64,000 bases of DNA from Clostridium muellerianum (GCF_012926525.1 NZ_JABBNI010000007.1:62001-126000); one strand, 5' to 3'; positions 16,925 through 24,984 are shown, counted from the stretch's first letter. Numbers and translations are program-made. Notes: generated by a model from the letters alone, not told the origin.

Positions 16925-18340
16925 ATGAATTATAAAGATTTGGTAAATAATGATGTTATAAAAGATGTATTAGATAACTGTAATGATGGGATTAATATTG
17001 TAGATGTTAATGGACAACTTATTTTTGCTAATAATATATCTGCATCTTATGTTAGTACACAGCCAGAGTCCATGATTGGTAAAATGATAACTGATTTTTA
17101 TCCTAAAGCTGTATTGCTTTCCGTACTAAAACATAAACATTCAATTCATGATAAAAAAATTCATCAAGTTGGTAATAAAAAATATATGGTTAACTCCTTT
17201 CCTATATTTATTAATGGTGAATTTTGTGGTGCTTATTCAATTTTTAAAAGTGTTAATGACATCGACGCTCTTAATAAAAAAATTAAATCACTGGAATTAC
17301 AACTTGCATTAAGTTCTGTGGAATCCGATCCTATGTCTATTATTGGTAAAGATGGTTCTTTAGAGAAGGTATTAAAATCTGCCAAAAGAACAGTTGGTTC
17401 CCTTGCAGGTCCAAGACATTCTATTATAATTGGTGAGTCTGGAACAGGAAAAACCATGCTGGCAAAGATGATTCACAGCTATGCTGTTAAATTAGGAATT
17501 CTAGATAAAGATGCTCCATTTGTAGAGATTAACTGTGCCCAATACACCAATTCAGATATTGCAGCAGTTGAAATTTTCGGATCTGAACAAGGTGCTTATA
17601 CTGGATCTAAGCAGAAAAAAGGACTTTTTGAACAAGCAAGCGGAGGCATATTATTTTTGGATGAAGCCCATGCATTAGACCACTATCAAAACCTTCTATT
17701 AAAAGCAATAGAATCTGGCAAAATAAGACGAGTTGGTGGATCAAAAGAAATCAGCGTTGATGTAATCATTATTGCTGCATCAACTAAAAATCTTAAAGAT
17801 GAATTATTGCCGGAGTTATACCAAAGACTTGCACAATATGAGTTAACTTTACCTTCCCTAGTAGACCGCAGCTTAGATGAAAAGCTAGACTTACTTAACC
17901 ACTTTGTAAAAAAATATGAGGATGCTGTAATGCTTCATAATAACATTAAATATAAAGTTATTTTAAGTCCATCATGCCGGGAGGTATTGCTTAAAGCACA
18001 TTATCCTCGAAATATAAGGCAAATGAGAGATGTTATAAACTTAAGTATTGATGCAGCTTCTCCTCTTATTTCAGAAATTCACGATGGTGAAGAAATAGTA
18101 ACGCAAGTAGAATTAGAGCATTTACCCTTTGAGCTTTTTGATGAAAACACTTTCAATAAACATAATTCTATCGAAGCTAACATAATTAATAATCATATTG
18201 CTGATATAATTGATGAACTTAGTCGTCAAGGCTTAGGGCCTAGAAAAATTTCAAAAAGGCTTAAAGAAAAAGGATATAGCATTGAATATTATAAAGTTGC
18301 TTACTATTTGAAAAAAAGGGGCTGTCCTGAAAACTTATAA
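16925..18340 (+). CDS. Sigma-54-dependent transcriptional activator (PAS-AAA+-HTH)
   Basis: A 471-residue enhancer-binding protein. An N-terminal PAS sensor spans about 10-110. The AAA+ domain has Walker A GESGTGKTMLAK near 168-180, Walker B GGILFLDEAHA near 237-248, and a C-terminal Fis-like helix-turn-helix (GPRKISKRLKEKGYSIEYYK). The sigma-54-contact loop reads GAYTGS instead of the usual GAFTGA. The phenylalanine-to-tyrosine change is common and functional in known activators; the final serine is less usual. It is transcribed away from porCDAB and is its likely activator, perhaps sensing a 2-oxoacid or redox signal through PAS. AAAGGTGAT precedes the ATG. Confidence 0.9.
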   Translation: MNYKDLVNNDVIKDVLDNCNDGINIVDVNGQLIFANNISASYVSTQPESMIGKMITDFYPKAVLLSVLKHKHSIHDKKIHQVGNKKYMVNSFPIFINGEFCGAYSIFKSVNDIDALNKKIKSLELQLALSSVESDPMSIIGKDGSLEKVLKSAKRTVGSLAGPRHSIIIGESGTGKTMLAKMIHSYAVKLGILDKDAPFVEINCAQYTNSDIAAVEIFGSEQGAYTGSKQKKGLFEQASGGILFLDEAHALDHYQNLLLKAIESGKIRRVGGSKEISVDVIIIAASTKNLKDELLPELYQRLAQYELTLPSLVDRSLDEKLDLLNHFVKKYEDAVMLHNNIKYKVILSPSCREVLLKAHYPRNIRQMRDVINLSIDAASPLISEIHDGEEIVTQVELEHLPFELFDENTFNKHNSIEANIINNHIADIIDELSRQGLGPRKISKRLKEKGYSIEYYKVAYYLKKRGCPENL

Positions 18341-18514
18341 TAATTACTACCTCTTAAAAATCCTTTATTAGTGCTAGAAATGTTTAAACATTTTTACTAT
18401 GTTAGTAGTCATTATTGCGACAATTTTTTCATCGATCGCTTCCTCTTATCTTAAGAATCAAATACAACATTGTATTTGTTTGTACAAAGTTAAAGTGAGC
18501 AAAAAAGTTAAATA

Positions 18515-18545
18515 GCCTGATTCCAACAGAATATGGAAATCAGGC
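18515..18545. terminator. Stem-loop between convergent genes
   Basis: GCCTGATTCCA at 18515-18525 pairs with TGGAAATCAGGC at about 18534-18545. It lies 175 bp after the activator gene stop and before the convergent coiled-coil gene. There is no clear T-run on either side, so termination is only probable. Confidence 0.4.
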
Positions 18546-18623
18546 CAAATACCATAGATAATTCTTATTTGCATACATTAAATTTTGAAGTTAATCTGGT
18601 AGCATATTTTAATTTTAAAATTT

Positions 18624-18908
18624 CTATTTTCTGGACCAGTTAAATTTCACATCTTGTAATAAACTTGTTACTAAAACTTTTTCATTATAGTATTTATCTT
18701 TATTTTTTATAGTTTCTTTTAAACTTTTAATTTCATCATTCAATTTAAGAATAACTTCTTTATAGTTTTTAATATCATTGTAATATTTAGTATTTTCACT
18801 CTTTAATTTCATTATATTTTCATTTTCCCTTTTGATTTCTTCTTTACTTTGATTCAACAATATTTGGATATTTAAATATTGTTCTTTATAATTTATTTCA
18901 TTTTTCAT
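18624..18908 (-). CDS. Small coiled-coil protein, unknown function
   Basis: A 94-residue, highly charged protein that is almost entirely predicted helix (EEIKRENENIMKLKSEN, KLNDEIKSLKETIKNKDK), ending in a short tail with W-S-R-K. No domain was recognised. GAGAGGT lies about 12 bases before the ATG, weak but usable. It could be a spore- or envelope-associated helper or a decayed gene; nothing in context decides. Confidence 0.5.
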   Translation of the reverse strand: MKNEINYKEQYLNIQILLNQSKEEIKRENENIMKLKSENTKYYNDIKNYKEVILKLNDEIKSLKETIKNKDKYYNEKVLVTSLLQDVKFNWSRK

Positions 18909-18950
18909 AACTAGTTTTTTACCTCTCTATTCAATTAATAAGTTATTGTA

Positions 18951-18985
18951 AAAATTCATTTGAAGTTATACTCCAAATGAATTTT
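18951..18985. terminator. Intrinsic terminator
   Basis: AAAATTCATTTG (18951-18962) pairs with CAAATGAATTTT (18974-18985) around an 11-base loop, with T-runs on both sides. It ends the radical SAM transcript that comes from the right. Confidence 0.6.
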
Positions 18986-19005
18986 TATTATTGTATTTAC
19001 TATCA

Positions 19006-19698
19006 TTAATAAGCATTTAGTAATGCATTTGAAATTTCCTCAAATCTTTCATCAGTTATACCAAGTTTTTTCTTAAATGGTTCATCTTCTATTCTTGCAA
19101 TAATTATTTTGTCAGGAGATATCTCTTTAATAACGTTTTTTAACTTCTTAATTGATTCTTCATCATCGTTATAGCCCTTAATTATAGTGATTTCAAATAT
19201 AAATGTTCCTTTATATTGTTTATTAAAAGAAACCATGTTTGAAATATATTCTGCTAATGTATATCCTTCAATAGGTCTTTGGACTTTTTGAAAGCCTTCT
19301 TCTGTTATTATTTTTATTTCTCCAACAACCTCATCACATTTATTAGCAATTTTCATATATTTATCTCTACCTAGCAAATATCCATTAGAAAGTAGTCTTA
19401 CAGGCAAACCTTTGGCTTTGATAAAGTCAATAATATCAACAATTTTATCATTTACTAAGGCTTCTCCTTTTGAGTTGATAAAGACTAATTCTGCTTTTGT
19501 ACTTTCTATAATGTTTCCCAGTTCAATCAATGAAGTATCTATTTTGTCAAATGACCTTTGGGTATCTACTTTATTTTGCGACCTTCCAATAGGACAAAAT
19601 ATGCAATCAAAATTACAATACTTTTCTGGAAGTACATTGATCTCTAGAACTCTTCTTCCATCTTCCATATAAATATCTTTATAACTGAAACCACCCAT
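19006..19698 (-). CDS. Radical SAM protein (COG0731-like), copy 1
   Basis: A 230-residue radical SAM enzyme. KYCNFDCIFCPIGRS at about 27-41 contains the CxxxCxxC that binds the 4Fe-4S cluster and SAM. FINSKGEALVN is the GGE-like SAM-amino contact region, and LLSNGYLLGRD is the next conserved strand. The closest relatives I can place are COG0731-type Fe-S oxidoreductases; no substrate is known. A paralogue with about 17 differences in 229 residues by my alignment lies on the opposite strand at 23993. GAAAGGAGAAAAAAG precedes both starts, so the duplication includes the ribosome site. Confidence 0.82.
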   Translation of the reverse strand: MGGFSYKDIYMEDGRRVLEINVLPEKYCNFDCIFCPIGRSQNKVDTQRSFDKIDTSLIELGNIIESTKAELVFINSKGEALVNDKIVDIIDFIKAKGLPVRLLSNGYLLGRDKYMKIANKCDEVVGEIKIITEEGFQKVQRPIEGYTLAEYISNMVSFNKQYKGTFIFEITIIKGYNDDEESIKKLKNVIKEISPDKIIIARIEDEPFKKKLGITDERFEEISNALLNAY

Positions 19699-19797
19699 TA
19701 CTTTTTTCTCCTTTCACTTGAGACACAGAGTAATTAAAACCACTTACTTCGTTTGTAAATTACCTGTTAAAGGGCATTTTATGTTTTGTACTGCAAA

Positions 19798-21009
19798 TTA
19801 CAAATTTAATGCCTTTTTAACATTATTTAAAGCTTGATCTAAGTCTTTGATAATTTCATCTGCTTCTTCAATTCCTACTGATAATCTAACTTGTCCATCT
19901 GCAATTCCAACTGCTTCACGTTCTTCTTTACTCATGGAAGCATGGCTCATTGATGCTGAATGCTGAATTAGTGAATCAACATTACCTAAAGAAGTTGCTA
20001 AACTGATCATTTTTACATTATCCATTAACATTTTTCCTGCTTCGAATCCACCACGAACATTGAAGCTCATCATTCCGCCAAAGTTTTTCATTTGCTTTTT
20101 TGCAATTTCATGACCTGGATGAGATTCTAGTCCAGGATATAGCACTTTTTCAACCATGTCATGATTATCTAAAAATTTAGCTACTTTCATAGCATTTGAA
20201 CAATGTATTTCCATTCTAGCACCTAAAGTTTTAACACCTTTAGAAAGTTCTGATGCATCTGCAGGTGACATAATTCCACCCATAAATTTCATAAACTCTC
20301 CATCTATTTTATGAATTAAATTTTTACTGCCTAAAATTGCTCCACCTAAAACATCTCCATGTCCATTTAAATATTTAGTTGTTGAATGCAGCACAATATC
20401 TGCACCTAATGAAAGTGGATTTTGTAGATATGGTGTTGCAAAGGTATTATCAACATATAATAATGCTCCAGCTTCATGTGCTATTTCTGCTGCTTTCTTA
20501 ATATCTGTAATGCCCAAAGTTGGATTACATGGTGTTTCAATATAAACAATCTTTGTATTCGATTTCATTGATTTCCTGATGTTTTCAATGTTATCACCAG
20601 TTGTGGAAACTGTAGTTGCTTCAATACCAAAACGTGGAATAATATTTTTAATAAAAGCAAAAGTTCCTCCATAAATAGTATTACCAGCAACTAAGTGATC
20701 ACCTGTATTTAAATTTGCAAGTAATGATGTAGTTATAGCACACATTCCTGATGCAGCCATTAAACATGCTTCTGCATTCTCTAAAGCTGCGATCTTACGT
20801 TGAACAGCATCTATTGTTGGATTTGCATATCTAGTATATGCATAAATTCCTTCTACATCACCATAACCTGCAATAATTGCTTTTTCAACATTTTCCATTA
20901 CGAATGTTGAAGTACGACAAATAGGAGAAACATGTGCACCAGTAGTTGGATCTGGTTCACTCCCTGCATGTATTGCTCTTGCATTAAATAATAGTTTTTT
21001 TGTGTCCAT
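19798..21009 (-). CDS. Methionine gamma-lyase-like PLP enzyme (Cys/Met metabolism family)
   Basis: About 403 residues of the cystathionine gamma-synthase/lyase family. The PLP lysine is in HSTTKYLNGHGDVLGG at about 205-220. The phosphate-binding and ring-stacking region is AGNTIYGGTFAF near 107-118, and VRLSVGIEE closes the family. In typical methionine gamma-lyases YG is followed by cysteine; here it is glycine, so specificity (Met gamma-lyase, homocysteine or cystathionine lyase) is open. ATG 21009 is preferred over ATG 21021 because GAGG then has normal spacing. It would release ammonia, a thiol and 2-oxobutyrate from methionine. A collapsed copy lies at 21976. Confidence 0.83.
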   Translation of the reverse strand: MDTKKLLFNARAIHAGSEPDPTTGAHVSPICRTSTFVMENVEKAIIAGYGDVEGIYAYTRYANPTIDAVQRKIAALENAEACLMAASGMCAITTSLLANLNTGDHLVAGNTIYGGTFAFIKNIIPRFGIEATTVSTTGDNIENIRKSMKSNTKIVYIETPCNPTLGITDIKKAAEIAHEAGALLYVDNTFATPYLQNPLSLGADIVLHSTTKYLNGHGDVLGGAILGSKNLIHKIDGEFMKFMGGIMSPADASELSKGVKTLGARMEIHCSNAMKVAKFLDNHDMVEKVLYPGLESHPGHEIAKKQMKNFGGMMSFNVRGGFEAGKMLMDNVKMISLATSLGNVDSLIQHSASMSHASMSKEEREAVGIADGQVRLSVGIEEADEIIKDLDQALNNVKKALNL

Positions 21010-21235
21010 TTCTAACCTCATCCTTTCTAATACTTTTTTTATTTAGCTTCTCATTATACTTTTTATCAGCATAGTACATTTCTACATTACATATTCATCT
21101 ATTACTTTAAATTTCATAATTAGAATAGGTAGTGCTTTTATGTAATCGCTTTATTTATAATATAGCTCTCATTTATAAGTTAGTAAAGTTCATTATGTTC
21201 AACTTATAAATGAATATTTTTCACTTAATAAAATA
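21010..21235 (-). repeat. Duplicated upstream region of the MGL-like gene, copy 1
   Basis: The leader of the MGL gene, including the conserved AATTAGAATAGGTAGTGCTTTT, TTTATTTATAATAT and GTTAGTAAAGTTCATTAT blocks, recurs at about 22081-22300 upstream of the collapsed MGL copy in the same orientation. The duplication therefore covered gene plus control region. Confidence 0.65.
21170..21212. promoter_or_regulatory. Candidate operator upstream of the MGL-like gene
   Basis: A perfect 12-bp inverted repeat, CATTTATAAGTT (21170-21181) and AACTTATAAATG (21201-21212), is separated by 19 bp. The left half and the inner TAGTAAAGTTCATTAT are kept in the duplicated copy near 22240-22262, suggesting they matter. 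The regulator is unknown. Confidence 0.45.
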
Positions 21236-21276
21236 ATGTCTCCTATATTTAGTTATTTGATTTTTGTAAAACAAAA

Positions 21277-21316
21277 AAAGATCCATAACAAAATTTTAGT
21301 TTTGCTATGGATCTTT
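21277..21316 (-). terminator. Intrinsic terminator after the EamA gene
   Basis: A near-perfect 17-bp stem (AAAGATCCATAACAAAA and TTTTGCTATGGATCTTT) with a short loop. On the minus strand it is followed by a run of T residues. It would stop transcripts coming from the EamA gene before the MGL control region. Confidence 0.65.
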
Positions 21317-21462
21317 GCTTTTGCTATTAACTTATTAAGAAATGTATTATGAGGTAGGTAACTTCATACTTATAACTATGTAATCTCACAATTATTTAAA
21401 TGTTATGTATTTATAATTAATATTCTTAAAAGAAATTCATGAACTGACTATAAATAAAAAAG

Positions 21463-21894
21463 TTATCTTTTATTTATAAAAAATAATCCACCAATGCATA
21501 ATAGTATACCTAAGATTTGGCTTGGGGATATATGTTCTTTATATAATAGTATGCCAACAAATATTAATGCAATAGCAAGACAAATATTTGTTACTACTGA
21601 AAAAGTACTGATATTCCAACCTACTCTAAATGCTTGAACATACCCATATTCTAACCCAACTATTAACATTCCTGTCATAAAGCTTGCCCAATTTATATTT
21701 TTATATTGCAGGAAAATTCCTTCTGATGAACTTTTGTTCAAACATAATAAAAGAAATGTAATTATAGTTGCTGTAGCATATGTTATATTTAATGATGCAA
21801 AAGCATTTACTTTTTCTGGAACTGATTTGGCACAAATATTGTAGAAAACATTAAAAACTGTAATAAGAATAACTGGAAAAGTATAATTTAACAT
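21463..21894 (-). CDS. EamA/DMT-superfamily small membrane transporter
   Basis: A 143-residue protein with about four or five hydrophobic segments (for example VILITVFNVFYNICA, ATIITFLLLCL, NICLAIALIFVGILLY, ILGILLCIGGLFFI). It resembles a single EamA half, with the typical last-helix pattern L-L-Y-K-E-x-I-S-P-S-Q-I-L-G-I-L-L. It probably works as a homo- or hetero-dimer to export small metabolites. It lies between the intact and collapsed MGL copies on the same strand, so its substrate may relate to sulphur amino acids, but this is guesswork. Confidence 0.72.
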   Translation of the reverse strand: MLNYTFPVILITVFNVFYNICAKSVPEKVNAFASLNITYATATIITFLLLCLNKSSSEGIFLQYKNINWASFMTGMLIVGLEYGYVQAFRVGWNISTFSVVTNICLAIALIFVGILLYKEHISPSQILGILLCIGGLFFINKR

Positions 21895-21975
21895 TTAGTA
21901 AAGACCTCCCTATATCTATTAATAATTTTGTTGTTTCTTATATGGTATTTTATCGTTTACAATCTATATTGCAAA

Positions 21976-22080
21976 TTACAGATTTAATGCATTTTTAATA
22001 TCTGTAATTCCCAAAGTTGGATCTAGTTCACTCCCTGCATGTATTGCTCTTGCATTAAATAATAGTTTTTTTGTGTCCAT
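21976..22080 (-). pseudogene. Collapsed in-frame copy of the MGL-like gene (34 codons)
   Basis: The 105-bp frame starts MDTKKLLFNARAIHAGSE, the exact N-terminus of the gene at 19798. It jumps to PTLGITDIK from the middle of that enzyme, then ends NALNL like the C-terminus (KALNL). Two large internal deletions have occurred, apparently at short matches (GTTGGAT and a TTTTTAA-like run), and both leave the frame open. The ribosome site has decayed from GAGG to GGGA. The product cannot be a PLP enzyme. It is either dead or a tiny peptide gene by accident. Confidence 0.75.
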
Positions 22081-22300
22081 TTCTAATCCCATCCTTTCAA
22101 ATACTTTTTATTTAAATTTTTATAATATTTTTTATTAACATATTACATTTCTGCTTTTTCAACCATTATATTTAATTTAATAATTAGAATAGGTAGTGCT
22201 TTTGTGTAATCGTTTTATTTATAATATATCTCCCGTTTTTAAGTTAGTAAAGTTCATTATATTCATCATATGGATGAATATATTTCACTTATAATTACTA
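22081..22300 (-). repeat. Duplicated MGL upstream region, copy 2
   Basis: This matches 21010-21235 in order and orientation, with scattered substitutions; the large spaced palindrome is only partly kept. It now precedes the collapsed 34-codon MGL remnant. Confidence 0.6.
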
Positions 22301-22491
22301 CAAAAAATATAAAAAGTTTATTAGTTTACAATGTTTTTATTTGACATTACAACAGTCACAAAAAAGTGCTCCCGTTTTTGTTTTTATAAAAAACGGAAAT
22401 ATACGTTTTGTAGTTACCTTTTATACAAATTATTGCCGTATCTTAAAGCTTCAGCAGTGAAATTTTTCGAAGAGTAAAGGGAGATATATAG

Positions 22492-22520
22492 TTGACTTAG
22501 CTTTAATATTATGCTAAAAT
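22492..22520 (+). promoter_or_regulatory. Sigma-A-type promoter of the guanidine riboswitch transcript
   Basis: TTGACT at 22492-22497, a 17-bp spacer, and TAAAAT at 22515-22520. It lies about 45 bp before the aptamer, a fitting position to start the leader RNA. Confidence 0.65.
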
Positions 22521-22565
22521 CAATCCATAAATTTAAATTTTTAAGTTATAATTTAATTATATATT

Positions 22566-22690
22566 TGAGTTTTCTAGGGTTCCGCAGTTTGTAACTGGCT
22601 GGTCCAAGAGGAGACGCACATTTAATTGTGTACACGGAGGGATAAAAGCCTGGGAGATATTTTTGTAATATTTCCTTAGGCTTTTTGTTT
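22566..22690 (+). promoter_or_regulatory. Guanidine-I (ykkC) riboswitch with terminator
   Basis: The conserved blocks of the ykkC class are present in order: TTTCTAGGGTTCCG, CTGGTCCAAGAGGAGAC, a CACA...TGTG stem, ACACGGAGGGATAAAAGCC and TGGGAGA. These define the guanidinium-sensing guanidine-I aptamer. The 3' part folds into a terminator: AAGCCT at about 22647 pairs with AGGCTT at 22678, followed by TTTTTGTTTT. Ligand binding would favour read-through into the SMR gene at 22762. Confidence 0.92.
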
Positions 22691-22761
22691 TATTTTCTTT
22701 TAAATAAGCCATGAAATATTACTATGCTAATCTTAATTAATAATTTAGGGAGGTAAAGTTT

Positions 22762-23082
22762 ATGGAATGGATTTATTTAGTTACAGCAGGTTTTTTCGAA
22801 GTAAGCTGGGCAATAGGGCTGAAGTACTCACAGGGATTTACAAAAATATTACCTAGCATCCTAACTGTTATAGGAATGATTGCAAGCTTCTATTTTTTAT
22901 CATTGTCTTTAAAGAGCTTACCACTGGGCAATGCATATGCAATTTGGACAGGGATAGGAACTGTTGGCACTGTAGTTTTAGGCATTATTTTATTTAAAGA
23001 GCCAATTAATTTAATGCGTATGATTTGTATGGCATTTATAGTTCTTGGAATTGTTGGTTTAAAATTAATATCAATAGACTAA
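22762..23082 (+). CDS. gdx: Guanidinium exporter, SMR family (Gdx/SugE)
   Basis: A 106-residue four-helix small multidrug resistance protein. The membrane-embedded glutamate lies in AGFFEVSWAIGLKYS (residues 9-23). The W-A-I-G-L-K-Y-S pattern is the Gdx rather than EmrE type. Known Gdx proteins are dual-topology dimers that exchange guanidinium for protons. Control by the guanidine-I riboswitch directly upstream strongly supports this role. GGGAGG precedes the ATG. Confidence 0.93.
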   Translation: MEWIYLVTAGFFEVSWAIGLKYSQGFTKILPSILTVIGMIASFYFLSLSLKSLPLGNAYAIWTGIGTVGTVVLGIILFKEPINLMRMICMAFIVLGIVGLKLISID

Positions 23083-23184
23083 TAATAATTGTATATAACT
23101 TAGAAATAAATATAATTTTAATTAAAGAAAAGTGATAAGAAGAAAATACGCAGCTATTTAGCTTAATATGAAGGAGGAATTTTA

Positions 23185-23892
23185 ATGAAAAAGTTTGTTA
23201 TTGAAGATGGTTTTTGGAGTTTATTTCCAGGTGCAAGGATAGGAATTATAGTTTGTCATGGAATAGATAACTCTATAAAAGATGAAGAGCAATATAAGAA
23301 TATGATTAGTAAGTCAGAAAAAGAAGCCTTAAAATATTTGGAAAATGCAGAATTCAGCAGCAATGAAGTCATAAAAGTATGGAGAGAAGCCTTCCAAAAA
23401 TTTAAAACAAAGAAAGGTGCAAGATCATCTATTGAAGCATTGTTAAAACGAGTTGATAAAGGAAATCATATAGGAACTATTAATCCGCTAGTTGATATTT
23501 ACAATTCTATTTCTTTAACATATGCATTGCCTTGTGGTGGAGAAGATATAGATAAATTTGCCGGAGATATAAGATTGACTAAGGCAGTTGGAGATGAAAG
23601 CTTTATTACATTAGGAACAGATGAGAGTGCACCACCATATGAAGGTGAAATAGTATATAAAGATAACGAAGGAGCAATTTGCAGATGCTTTAATTGGCGT
23701 GAATCAGTAAGAACAATGCTCACTGAAAATACAAAGAATGCTTTTTTGTGTATTGAATTAGTTGATGAAGGAAGAGTTAAAGATTTTGAGAATGCTTTAA
23801 AAGATTTAGCAAAAAAAGTACAGGATAATTTAGGTGGAACATGCAAGATTTCAATTCTTGATATTAACAATAAAGAAGTATCAATAGATTAA
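23185..23892 (+). CDS. B3/4 domain-containing protein (PheT B3/B4-like)
   Basis: A 235-residue protein matching the stand-alone B3/B4 domain related to the phenylalanyl-tRNA synthetase beta chain. Indicative segments are RSSIEALLKRV, INPLVDIYNSISLTYALPCGG and the C-terminal RCFNWRESVRT. In PheT this domain helps recognise misacylated tRNA; free-standing versions may edit or bind tRNA or an amino acid. AAGGAGGAATTTTA precedes the ATG. It follows the gdx gene by 102 bp with no terminator seen, and precedes a T-box-like motif and the second radical SAM gene. Confidence 0.83.
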   Translation: MKKFVIEDGFWSLFPGARIGIIVCHGIDNSIKDEEQYKNMISKSEKEALKYLENAEFSSNEVIKVWREAFQKFKTKKGARSSIEALLKRVDKGNHIGTINPLVDIYNSISLTYALPCGGEDIDKFAGDIRLTKAVGDESFITLGTDESAPPYEGEIVYKDNEGAICRCFNWRESVRTMLTENTKNAFLCIELVDEGRVKDFENALKDLAKKVQDNLGGTCKISILDINNKEVSID

Positions 23893-23904
23893 TTTGATGT
23901 TAAA

Positions 23905-23975
23905 GGTCTAAATGACCGTTAACGGGCAATCTACGAGTGGGAGCTAGTAAGATTAGATTGCACCGCGGTTATACG
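23905..23975 (+). promoter_or_regulatory. T-box-like leader remnant
   Basis: Between the B3/4 and radical SAM genes, GCAATCT (about 23925) pairs with AGATTGC (about 23954), followed at once by ACCGCGGTTATACG. The ACCGCGG block and the preceding GAGTGGGAGCTAGTAAGA resemble the 3' end of a T-box leader. However, the normal TGGNACC reads TTGCACC, there is no room for stem I, and no T-run terminator follows. It is probably a degraded T-box brought here by rearrangement. Confidence 0.35.
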
Positions 23976-23992
23976 AAAGGAGAAAAAAGGTA

Positions 23993-24682
23993 ATGAGTGG
24001 TTTCAGTTATAAAGATATTTATATAGAAGATGGAAGAAGAGTACTGGAGATTAACGTACTTCCAGAAAAGTATTGTAATTTTGATTGCATATTTTGTCCT
24101 ATTGGAAGGTCACAAAATAAAGTAGATACAAAAATGTCATTTGATAAAATAGATAGTTCATTGATTGAACTTGGAAACAGGATAGAAAGTACAAAAGCAG
24201 AATTAGTCTTTATTAACTCAAAAGGAGAAGCTTTAGTAAATGATAAAATTGGTGATATTATTGACTTTATTATAGCCAAAGGTTTGCCTGTAAGACTACT
24301 TTCTAATGGATATTTATTAGGTAGAGATGAATATATGAAAATTGCTAATAAATGTGATGAGGTTGTTGGAGAAATAAAAATAATAACGGAAGAAGGCTTT
24401 CAAAAAGTCCAAAGACCTATTGAAGGATATACATTAGCAGAATATATTTCAAACATGGTTTCCTTTAACAAAAAATACAAAGGAAAATTTATATTTGAAA
24501 TTACTATCATTAAGGGTTATAACGATGATGAAGAATCAATTGAAAAGATAAAAAATATTATTAAGGAAATATCTCCTGACAAAATAATTGTAGCAAGAAT
24601 GGAAGATGAACCATTTAAGAAAAAACTTGGTATAACTGATGAAAGATTTGAGGAAATTTCAAATGCATTACTAAATATTTAG
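23993..24682 (+). CDS. Radical SAM protein (COG0731-like), copy 2
   Basis: A 229-residue paralogue of the protein at 19006, inverted relative to it. The CxxxCxxC motif in KYCNFDCIFCPIG and all core segments are identical. The roughly 17 differences are scattered (for example QR to KM near residue 47) and the C-terminal two residues are missing. GAAAGGAGAAAAAAGG precedes the ATG. It may be co-transcribed with the B3/4 gene 100 bp upstream. With both copies intact, dosage or subtle divergence rather than decay is indicated. Confidence 0.82.
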   Translation: MSGFSYKDIYIEDGRRVLEINVLPEKYCNFDCIFCPIGRSQNKVDTKMSFDKIDSSLIELGNRIESTKAELVFINSKGEALVNDKIGDIIDFIIAKGLPVRLLSNGYLLGRDEYMKIANKCDEVVGEIKIITEEGFQKVQRPIEGYTLAEYISNMVSFNKKYKGKFIFEITIIKGYNDDEESIEKIKNIIKEISPDKIIVARMEDEPFKKKLGITDERFEEISNALLNI

Positions 24683-24749
24683 TAATGACAATAAATAATA
24701 TTCTTTTAGTTTCTTAGGTAATCAGTAAAATCCTTTTATAAACTAAATG

Positions 24750-24829
24750 AAATAAGGTAGAGGAGCATAAATTAAAATGGAACCTATGTCAAGGACATTT
24801 TAAATAAGGCACTCTACCTTATTTTTATT
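24750..24829. terminator. Nested stem-loop with terminator features
   Basis: The outer arms AAATAAGGTAGAG (24750-24762) and CTCTACCTTATTT (24812-24824) are perfect and followed by a T-run. Inside, TTAAAATG and CATTTTAA form a second stem. The size (about 80 bp) and two-level palindrome are larger than needed for a terminator and suggest a small foldback element that now terminates the radical SAM transcript. Confidence 0.5.
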
Positions 24830-24984
24830 AGTTTATATTTTTAAATATAGTATTTCTAGATTTTAATTATTTAAAAACTAAAATGTTAATACATATATGT
24901 CCTTAATTTGATTATACTATTTACTAATTAGTATATTATGCATTTATTTTAAAAAGTATGTGGTGAAAGAAGGTAAAATTACCA

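Noticed and set aside
21022-21240. SAM-sensing riboswitch upstream of the MGL-like gene
   Set aside because: None of the conserved S-box or SAM-II core motifs are present; only a spaced palindrome is seen.
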